Positions 1-7,600 of a stretch of 35,712 bases of DNA are shown piece by piece. Source of the stretch: JAKJGV01 sp964617565 (GTDB lineage Bacteria; Verrucomicrobiota; Kiritimatiellia; CAIQIC01; JAGNIJ01); assembly GCA_964617565.1 (NCBI GenBank), contig CAZTYH010000025.1:1-35712 (forward strand). The letters run 5' to 3'. The notes under the pieces are model-generated. The model ran no database searches. It saw only the letters and a list, made by a program, of their open reading frames with translations, and had not been told where the DNA came from. Position 1 is the stretch's first letter, and the number at the start of each line of letters is the position of its first letter. The translations under genes and the position numbers were made by a program.

Positions 1-56
1 CGCGAAGTCTGGAGACGGATAAGAAACTGCAGCGCCAAGAGAACAGAATCAGCCAT
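1..56 (-). CDS. cobS: Probable CobS (adenosylcobinamide-GDP ribazoletransferase), N-terminal start only
   Basis: Reading leftward from ATG at 56-54, the frame stays open to the window edge and gives about 18 residues, including LLALQFLIRL. This resembles the start of the CobS family, which typically begins with a hydrophobic LLALQFLTRLP-type segment. CobS is a polytopic inner-membrane enzyme that joins adenosylcobinamide-GDP to alpha-ribazole in the last steps of cobalamin assembly. Only a few percent of the gene is visible, so the identification rests on one short motif. Any short hydrophobic N-terminus could look similar. An AGGA sits just before the ATG but very close to it. Confidence 0.35.
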   Translation of the reverse strand, partial: MADSVLLALQFLIRLQTS

Positions 57-100
57 GTCCTATCCGGACGGCGATGATGTATTATATTTTAAGGGTTGGG

Positions 101-146
101 GCTGATTTGTCTGGGGGCTGATTTGTCTGTGGGGCTGATTTGTCTG
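101..146. repeat. Three tandem copies of a 13-bp unit (gctgatttgtctg)
   Basis: The unit gctgatttgtctg occurs at 101-113, 117-129 and 134-146. The copies are separated by 3- and 4-base G-rich spacers, giving periods of 16 and 17 bp. The copies are identical. The array lies between a probable minus-strand gene start at 56 and the truncated pgi reading frame starting near 147. It does not form an obvious hairpin. It could be a regulatory repeat, a slippage product or an assembly artefact at a junction. Confidence 0.85.
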
Positions 147-292
147 CGTTCGACCAGTGGGGTGTCGAACTTGGCAAGGTGCTTGCCAATCGAATCCTGC
201 CCGAACTGAAGTCCGACACCGAGCCGGAACTCAAACACGATTCCTCGACCAACACGCTGATCGCAAAGTATCGCGCGTGGAAGAAAGACTGA
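147..292 (+). pseudogene. pgi: C-terminal fragment of glucose-6-phosphate isomerase
   Basis: The frame from 149 to the TGA at 290-292 encodes [20 protein letters not shown] and continues through HDSSTNTLIAKYRAWKKD. This matches the well-known C-terminal end of phosphoglucose isomerase, which in E. coli contains [20 protein letters not shown] and HDSSTN. The enzyme interconverts glucose-6-phosphate and fructose-6-phosphate in the cytoplasm. Only about 48 codons are present out of roughly 550. Immediately upstream lie the 13-bp repeats, and reading on in the same frame gives no pgi-like sequence. No start codon or ribosome-binding site serves the fragment. It is therefore a remnant left by a deletion or rearrangement, or the product of a misassembly. 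It converges with the glycosidase gene that ends at 309. Confidence 0.8.
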
Positions 293-308
293 TGTCCGCG
301 GTTGGATT

Positions 309-3300
309 TCAGTATTCGATCACAAGGGTTGCGGGGAGTGATTCGAATTCAACCGTGAGCCCGTCCGCGGAGGCGTAAGGTTCCCTGTTAAGTGATACCG
401 ATTTGATGGGGGCTGCGCCCGGCAGTCGCACGCGGAAGCCGCCGGGTGGACTGCAATCGCCTCTCACCCCGACGTGAACGTTGTTTCCCATCCGTTTCAC
501 AAGGATACTGACCGGTCCCCACCATGTCGGGGCGTCCATGACGCCGGCGCCGTTTCTCTGCCATTCTTCGATAATGCCTGCGGCAAGTTCCAGTGATGAG
601 TCCGATGGTTGTTCGATAAGAAACATTGCGCGGATGGCGCTGATCAAGCCGGAGGCCACCCAGGTGTGAGGCATATCGCCGATATAGCCGCCGTGATCTT
701 CGGGGAAATAAACGGCTTCAGGCCATTGGCGCCAGCCGGAAGGCCGCTGCGTGCCCATGAGATAATCGAGTACCTCCTTGCCGCGCGCCGGATCGCCCAT
801 CATTTGGAAGGCTTGCGCGATGCGGATTTCGTAAGGAGAAAAGCTCCCGCGCCAGCAAGGCTCTTTCCGGCGCAGCAGCCCTTCGTAATAGCGGTCGAAC
901 GTGTTGCCGAGCGCTGGCTGCGGAAGATGCCCGAGTTCGTCGCACGCGACGATGGCAATGGCGGTGGAGGAGGGGTCGAAATCGCCCAGTTCGGCGCAAC
1001 CCGGAATGTAATTGATGTTGTGCCATTCCATGGCAACGGCGATGGATTTGTAGAGTGCGTCGCGGAGAGATTGTTCCTCCGCGCGAAACTCAGCTTCCTG
1101 TTTTTCATGTCCGAGCAATTTCGCGATGACCGCGCCGTCGGCCCAACCTTTCACCGCCCAGAAGTTGTCCCAATAGGAATGATTGCCGGGCTCGGGATAA
1201 TAACCTTCGTGGCTGACCGATTTGGGCAGCAAGCCCGCATAGCGCTGCGGGTCGTGTGTATTGTTCTTCAACGCTTCGGCTTCCTGTGCGCGGGCGTTGG
1301 CGAGATAGTTCAGGGCTTTGACAATGGATTCCCATTGCGACTCCAGGAACGCGCGGTCGCCGGTGAACCGGAAGTACTCCAGCAGCGCGCTGACCCATTG
1401 TCCCTGGCTGTCGAGTTCGAGGACGGGGTTAACCTCGTTTCGGTTGATGATGACGATCGCCGGAATGCGTCCATCCTCATATTGATAACGGCCATACCAT
1501 TCGAGGAATTCCCGGACCTCGTTCGTGTAGCCCATCTTCAGCAGGGCCGAGGAGGTGAGCGCGCCATCCCGCATCCATGCCGCCTCGTAAGCACGTGAGC
1601 CGGGCTGAATGGCAGGGCCATCCCGGTTGATCAGGATGTGACCGATGCCGGCCAAAAGCGTATCGTTGATGTGTCGGTCCGGCACGCGAATGCGCATCGA
1701 GGGCATGCGGGCTTCCCAGCGGCGCAAAGCATCCTGCAACAGTGCCTCCACCTCTTCATCCGAACCAGCAACCTCGGATCCGGCGTGCAGGGGAATGGCG
1801 AGGATATGCGTGACCGCTCCGGTTGCCTGAAGGTTGAAATCGTACTTCAACGCAGCGGTGGCCGTGCCGCCCGGATCATGGAATTCGGCGTTTCGCGGCA
1901 GTTGTCCGGCCTTTAAATATTTCAGGATGTCGTCCTCCGGAACGCCTGTTGCGCCGAAGCCGTCAGGTGCGGAAACGGGAACGAGGGAGAATTCGTTGAT
2001 CCGGATGCGATTTCCCTCCCGGCGCACGTGATCCATTCTTGTAAAGCCGCCCCATTGCCAAGGGGGATTGACCTCAAAGGGCCGTGCGGCAAGGAAGAGG
2101 GAACCGCTCACGTCATTCGTGCTGCGGTTTCGTATGTTGTACAAAACATAAGTAGTTGTTGATCCGACAGGGCCGGATCCGAAGGCCGTGATGGTCAGGA
2201 TCAGGTTGTGGGTGGTCCATACGACAGAGGGAACCGGAAGAAATCCTTTTTCCAGCAGTTGCTCAACTTGTGCGTCTTCGCGAGTTACCAGTGTTCCATC
2301 TGCGAAGAGAAATGGACTGATCGAGAAGCATTTGTAAGGCTCAATCGTTCCATCCTGGCAGAACAGGCTCTCCTTGAAATCTCCGTCCACACCTGCCGTG
2401 GTCCAAAAGCCCTGTCGTCCGGTAAGCCAGAAGGGGAATGAGCCCTCGGGTTCGATATGCGCAAGCCACTGATAGAACTTACGCGAGTCCGATTTCTGCA
2501 GCTTCCGCATGCCTTCTTCATAGCTCTTCTCGTCCCGCGCGAGAATTATCGAGCCCAGGATGCCGCTTGTGGAGTTTGTCCCTGTCACTTCAATAACGAC
2601 TTCGTTCTGCTTGTAGTAATGCAGTAATTCCGAAACATCGTATTGCAGGACGCGCCGATGGCCATGATCTTTTGCGACGCCGCGTCCATTAATGCGCAAT
2701 TCGAATTCATCTCTTACGTCGGTCAGACGGACAAAAGGTCTGGCGTTGGTCCATTCCGAAGGCACAAAAAAAGTGGTCCTGTAAATTCCCGTACCGTTGT
2801 TGGGATATCCTTGCCGCTCCCACGATTCATGTGAGGCAATATACTCAGAGCCGTTCTTCTCGGCGTCGCCGTGCTGAAAACGCCATTTCGTTTTAAGGAA
2901 AAATCCGGATGGATTGTCCTCACCCCACGGATGCTCCGCTGTTTTCGGAATCACCTCAAACAGTGAGTAACCCCAGGCTGTGCCGCGCCGATGGCCTTCG
3001 ATTTTCACGTATCGCGCATCCGTGCCCGGGAAGTCTATATCATCCTCTCCGCCGTCGCCGTGTGTCGTTTCGTATACGCATTTCCACTGCTTGCCGTCGA
3101 GCGATGTGTGGATTGAGTAGGCGGAGGCGTAGGCCACCTCCCAGAAGAGACGGAGTCCGACGAGATGTTCGTCACGGCCCATGTCAATTTCCAGCCATTG
3201 CGGGTCCGAGAAATCGCTGCTCCATCGCGTGTCGAAACGGCAGTCAATGGCGCGTTCTGCCTCGAAGCCGCCCCCCCCCGAGGAGGCCCGCGCAATGCGT

Positions 3301-3395
3301 GCCGGGCTTGGGGATGCCGGTTCTGCGAGGAGGTTGCTGTTCGCAGCACACAGCAGGAGCAATGCCGAAATGATGGGCGACGCCGTTGTGTTCAT
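309..3395 (-). CDS. Secreted discoidin-domain, six-hairpin glycosidase-like protein
   Basis: A 1,028-residue secreted protein with a signal peptide of about 24 residues (hydrophobic core ISALLLLCAA). Residues ~35-150 look like an F5/8 type C (discoidin) carbohydrate-binding domain, with AIDCRFDTRWSS and YVKIEGHRRG. Residues ~175-290 form a GH2-like sugar-binding sandwich (FELRINGRGV). After a larger beta-rich region, residues ~600-930 resemble an alpha/alpha six-hairpin toroid: AAWMRDGALTSSALL, then SYWDNFWAVKGW, then PHTWVASGLI. The C-terminal beta domain is like those closing alpha-L-rhamnosidases. These features suggest a retained or secreted glycoside hydrolase. The Asp in WMRDG is a candidate catalytic residue by analogy only, and family and substrate are unknown. 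The ATG at 3395 lacks a clear Shine-Dalgarno. It is divergent from the barrel protein gene starting at 3515. Confidence 0.7.
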   Translation of the reverse strand: MNTTASPIISALLLLCAANSNLLAEPASPSPARIARASSGGGGFEAERAIDCRFDTRWSSDFSDPQWLEIDMGRDEHLVGLRLFWEVAYASAYSIHTSLDGKQWKCVYETTHGDGGEDDIDFPGTDARYVKIEGHRRGTAWGYSLFEVIPKTAEHPWGEDNPSGFFLKTKWRFQHGDAEKNGSEYIASHESWERQGYPNNGTGIYRTTFFVPSEWTNARPFVRLTDVRDEFELRINGRGVAKDHGHRRVLQYDVSELLHYYKQNEVVIEVTGTNSTSGILGSIILARDEKSYEEGMRKLQKSDSRKFYQWLAHIEPEGSFPFWLTGRQGFWTTAGVDGDFKESLFCQDGTIEPYKCFSISPFLFADGTLVTREDAQVEQLLEKGFLPVPSVVWTTHNLILTITAFGSGPVGSTTTYVLYNIRNRSTNDVSGSLFLAARPFEVNPPWQWGGFTRMDHVRREGNRIRINEFSLVPVSAPDGFGATGVPEDDILKYLKAGQLPRNAEFHDPGGTATAALKYDFNLQATGAVTHILAIPLHAGSEVAGSDEEVEALLQDALRRWEARMPSMRIRVPDRHINDTLLAGIGHILINRDGPAIQPGSRAYEAAWMRDGALTSSALLKMGYTNEVREFLEWYGRYQYEDGRIPAIVIINRNEVNPVLELDSQGQWVSALLEYFRFTGDRAFLESQWESIVKALNYLANARAQEAEALKNNTHDPQRYAGLLPKSVSHEGYYPEPGNHSYWDNFWAVKGWADGAVIAKLLGHEKQEAEFRAEEQSLRDALYKSIAVAMEWHNINYIPGCAELGDFDPSSTAIAIVACDELGHLPQPALGNTFDRYYEGLLRRKEPCWRGSFSPYEIRIAQAFQMMGDPARGKEVLDYLMGTQRPSGWRQWPEAVYFPEDHGGYIGDMPHTWVASGLISAIRAMFLIEQPSDSSLELAAGIIEEWQRNGAGVMDAPTWWGPVSILVKRMGNNVHVGVRGDCSPPGGFRVRLPGAAPIKSVSLNREPYASADGLTVEFESLPATLVIEY

Positions 3396-3501
3396 TTCAG
3401 GATCAGGCTAAAGGCGCGCCGCTGTCCGAGCAAGCATGATTCCTGAACATGGCACTATCGTCACAGAAGAATATAGTGTAAATAATGGCGAAACCTTTCA
3501 T

Positions 3502-3507
3502 GAGGAG
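3502..3507 (+). promoter_or_regulatory. Ribosome-binding site that sets the start of the 3515 gene
   Basis: GAGGAG lies 7 nt upstream of the ATG at 3515. The in-frame ATG further upstream at 3485 has no comparable site, so translation most likely begins at 3515. Confidence 0.7.
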
Positions 3508-3514
3508 AAAACGA

Positions 3515-4594
3515 ATGAGCAATCGGGCCGTGATAGCCGTCGTGCTGATGTCCCTGGTTTTGATTCAGTCATCTTTTGCGAATGGGTTTTCCGGGGGGCG
3601 GTATATGAAGAGTGAGAACCCTTTCTCGATAACCTTCAATGCCGGTTACATCGGGCTCGATAAGGGGGAGGTTCGCGAAACGCGTCGCGCGTATGATCCC
3701 GATCAGTCAGGCGTTCCGGATTACAGCGCTTTTCTTTCAGCCTATACCATCGAAGAGCTTGGCTTCGATGACAACTATCTTACCCTGGGTGTAACAATGG
3801 AGAAGCAATGGCAGTATGTCACGCTTCACTTGAATGCGATGCACGCGAATCCCAATTCCGAGGCGGTGGCCAAAATGAAGGAAACGGCCAGCAAGGTGCC
3901 GAAGAAGCAACGCGGTTATTATATCGGGCTCGAAGAGGTGATGTATAACGGGAAAAACTACGAATACATGTGGATACCCGATGGCACCAAGTTTACGGCG
4001 GATATTGAAACGCTCCTGGTTGAAGCCAAGGCCAAATATACGCCGTTTCATGTAAGCGTTGGCAGCGTTCATGTATCTCCCTGGGTACACTTCGGCATCT
4101 ACGGCGGATTTGCGAGCTATGAGGTGGATGCCGGTCCGGCCGAGGGCATCGTTCTCTACGAAGTCCCCCCGAAAGAATACGTGGTCAAAGGCAAGGGGAC
4201 GGGGTCGGCGGGGTTGGCGGTTCCGCAAATCGGCGGTGGCGGTGAATTGCGGATTGATTTCGGCTCGATGACGAACCGGCCAGCCAGTTTCGTGCTTCAA
4301 GGCGATTTCTCGTGGATGCGATATAATGGGTCGCCAAGTGTGCTCGGAGTTGAGAGTACGCGTCATGTGGATTTCAACTGGCTGAACATCAAGGTGGACG
4401 CCTTCCTGGAGCTCCCATTGAATCGCAATGTGGACCTTATTGTGGGCGCGACGTATCGGATCATCAGGACGGACGCAACGCTGGATTCAGTTCATCGCAC
4501 AGAAGAGGCGCAGGAAACACTGAGTGAGAAATACGACAAGTACGCGGAATTTGCGATCACCCAGATTACGGGGAACGTCGGCCTTCGTTTCTAA
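3515..4594 (+). CDS. Outer-membrane beta-barrel protein of unknown function
   Basis: A 359-residue protein with a clear signal peptide (MSNRAVIAVVLMSLVLIQSS, cleavage likely after FANG). The mature part has alternating polar and hydrophobic stretches typical of amphipathic beta strands, such as FHVSVGSVHVSPWVHFGIYG and VDLIVGATYRII. It ends NVGLRF. A terminal Phe is the usual recognition signal for the BAM complex, so I read it as an outer-membrane barrel. I do not recognise a family. The start at 3515 is preferred over 3485 because of the well-placed GAGGAG. It lies between two secreted glycan-processing genes and converges with the GH30 gene, with a 35-bp gap. It could be a channel for oligosaccharides, but that is inference from position only. 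Confidence 0.65.
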   Translation: MSNRAVIAVVLMSLVLIQSSFANGFSGGRYMKSENPFSITFNAGYIGLDKGEVRETRRAYDPDQSGVPDYSAFLSAYTIEELGFDDNYLTLGVTMEKQWQYVTLHLNAMHANPNSEAVAKMKETASKVPKKQRGYYIGLEEVMYNGKNYEYMWIPDGTKFTADIETLLVEAKAKYTPFHVSVGSVHVSPWVHFGIYGGFASYEVDAGPAEGIVLYEVPPKEYVVKGKGTGSAGLAVPQIGGGGELRIDFGSMTNRPASFVLQGDFSWMRYNGSPSVLGVESTRHVDFNWLNIKVDAFLELPLNRNVDLIVGATYRIIRTDATLDSVHRTEEAQETLSEKYDKYAEFAITQITGNVGLRF

Positions 4595-4629
4595 CGCACG
4601 GGATAAGAATCTCTGGCCATGATTCCATG

Positions 4630-7600
4630 TCACGGCAGGCGGATGCCGATCCGGTAGTAGCGCGATGTGACATTCTGGAGATCCGCGGAATAACTCATCG
4701 GATCGCCGGTGCCGGGCAGATTGGTGTGAGTGACAACGGGTTGCCACGCGTCGCCAAGCCGGTCGGTGTAATAAACGGAATAGCGGCGTCCGACGAGGCT
4801 TTCCCATTCAATCAGGTGCTCGCCACTCAACATCGCTTGCTGTAACTCCATCCATGACTCGGCATCCATGGGGTCCGTCCCGATAATGGACTCAGCGGCG
4901 TTGGAGTACCCGTCTCTGTCAAAATCACCACTCTCGCTCAGCACCATGATCTGCGAAAATGCGGCGCTGCCGATGTTGCCGTAGATATCCATGGCCCAGA
5001 CATAAAAGGTGTTGGTCGCGTCGGCTTCGGCGTCAGCCAGGAATCCGCTTGTGTCGGCGATGAACGATCCCGAATCGGTGCCTTCTTGATTGCTTGCCGA
5101 ATAGTAGTAACCGGCAACCTCTGATCCGGCGTCGGCAAATCCGGACCACGTGGCCGATAGCGTAGTGTTCAGTGTCCACGTTGCGCCGCCTTCGACTGTG
5201 ACTGTCGCACTATCGGATTCGGGGGCTTCATTGTCCACGGCGAACGCGATACTGGTGATGGGGCCGAATCCGACATCGCCATCGTCCACGCGCAGGCGCA
5301 GGCGGACGTTTGTCAGCGTCAGGCCATCGAATCCTGCGCCCTTCGTGTCCCAGGTGAATGCAACGAGATTGCTCTGAAGCACCCCGGCATTATTCGTCGT
5401 CTGAATGGAGAAGGCATTGATCCCCGTTTGCGAAGGAGCAAGGGCTGCAGGAAGTGTGTGCGCGATGGAGGATGCGAAGATGGGGAACCATGAGGAACCA
5501 TTATTGATGCTTCCCTCCAATCCCAGACGGCAGAAATCGCCGTTCACGTCCCATATCTCGTTGGAGATCGTCACGATCCCGGTTCCGTCGGATGAGGTCT
5601 GGGCGACGGACAGGAATGAGACTGCCGGGGCGTGAGTGCCATAGATGGCGGTTTCGTCCCAGTACACGGTCCCTCGCCGCAGGTCGTCATTTTGCGCCCC
5701 GATGTACCAGTAAGCGTTGGTCGTTGTTTCTCCGAGATTGTGCGGGGCTCGGGAAGATCCGAAATTAACGGCGACCGGCACGGGGAGTCCTGCGCGGTCA
5801 TTGAACCGAAGGTCGTATTGTCCTTGACCGAGGGCGATGCTGATGCGAAGTCCGTTTGTCGCATTCAGGTAGCGCGAAACGCCGATGATCGTTCCATTGA
5901 ACCGCTCTGTTCCCGTGCTTGAGGCAGCGTTCGTTTTTGTGAGCAGTTGCATGTGAATGCTGTCTTCAGACGCATTATAGTAGCCGTATAAGCCCACGGA
6001 GTTCGCCGACCACCACGGATTATCCTGCTCGGAGCAGATCGCAAGAAGCGTTTCGATGTCATTGCCGCCGGACACGGAATCCACCTTGATAGTGGAGAGT
6101 GTGGCGGAGAAGACATGCCATGCATTGGAGTTGCTCCACGGAATGGGCGAGGCTGAGACGTAGCCGGACGATTGCCATTGCCAGTTGGTGCCAGGCCGGA
6201 TACGAAAACAACCGTCCGTTTCCTGGAAGACTGTGGCGCCGAAATCCCCGGACCGGATCCAGATATTGCTCATGGTGTTGTCGTTGAAATTGTCGAACAA
6301 CGCATAGGTTCGTGAGAGCGGAATGCCGCCGCTTCCCGGCGACGCGGGGGTGGCGGTTAACGCAAGACGATCGAAGAACAAGCTGCCGGCCTGGTCCGGC
6401 GAGCTGAAAAGCGCGCAGGAAAAACGGCCTGACGTAGTGCCGACCGGAGGAACGGCCGAGATGCTGAACGGATGCCAGACGCCGCCGGCATAACTTGCAT
6501 CGAAGCGCGCGGATTCATCAGTCCGGAGAAGACCTTCCGTTCCATACCATTCAAGAAGCAGTGCGCCGTAGGCATTTTCACCCGAAAAGGGTTCGCCGTT
6601 TTCGGAAAGGATATAGCCGGAAAGGTTGTATTGATTACTGGCAGCAAAATATTTTATGGCCTGGTAAAGTGATTGATCTCCGGTTCCTTCACCTTTCCAC
6701 AGCTTGAGCGATTGACGGCCATGGATGGCCGAGCTTGAGCGAATGGCTCCAGCGTAAACCGAGCCCTTGACGCTCCATGAAGGGACGTTGGTGATAAAGC
6801 CTTCCGCGCCGTCTTCAAAACTCAAGTTGTCACCGAGAGGCGGTGGCGGCTCGTAGGGAAAGGCCAGGCGGATATCAATGATGCGGTTCCCATTATAAGT
6901 GTATTTCTTTCCGCCAGGGGGCGTGGTCCATGTGAACGGGTCGTTACGGTCGGCGCTGACCACAAAGCAGGCTTTGTAGTCGGTTGGAGAATAGGATGCG
7001 GCAGGAACCGGCGAATTATCCTTGTACGGCGAGTTGTCGAATACAAAATCCACCAGCAGGTTGCTGCGCGCATCGTAGACGAAGGATGTCGAAAAACCGA
7101 ACCCGTACCAACCGCGCGTTCCGGACGGCATGGAAACGTTGGAGACATGTACGGTTGTCCAACCGCTGTTCAGGAACGAGGCGGCCACCGTTTCCTGTGT
7201 GGTGTGACGCATCCGAATCGTGTAGCGATCTATGGTGATGTCGGGCGCGCTGAGCACGTTTATGAGCAACTGCGTGATGGGTCCGGAGCGTCCGATATCG
7301 TCGCGGCGATACAGCACCTGGGCACGATGCCGCGTATAAGTGGAGTCAAGCGGAGCGTTCCATGTGCTTGCGCCGCTGCCGTTGCCCAGCTGAATAACCG
7401 TCGTCCCGGGACCCTCTTCACCGTTTCCGCCGGCCGTAGAAGGCAGTTCTGCCACAGCTCGCGCCGCGACCTCCTCCCATTGTGCCGCGCCGCGACCGTT
7501 CTCATGATTCTGCGCGCCGACGCAATAGTGGCCGGAGAACAGCAGTTCACTTAAGCTGTGCAATCCCGTGCTGCTGCCGGACACCGTTGTGATGGAAATT

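Noticed and set aside
609..1598. 329-codon open frame on the plus strand
   Set aside because: It lies wholly inside the 309-3395 gene on the opposite strand, has no recognisable domain and is low-quality, GC-driven antisense sequence.
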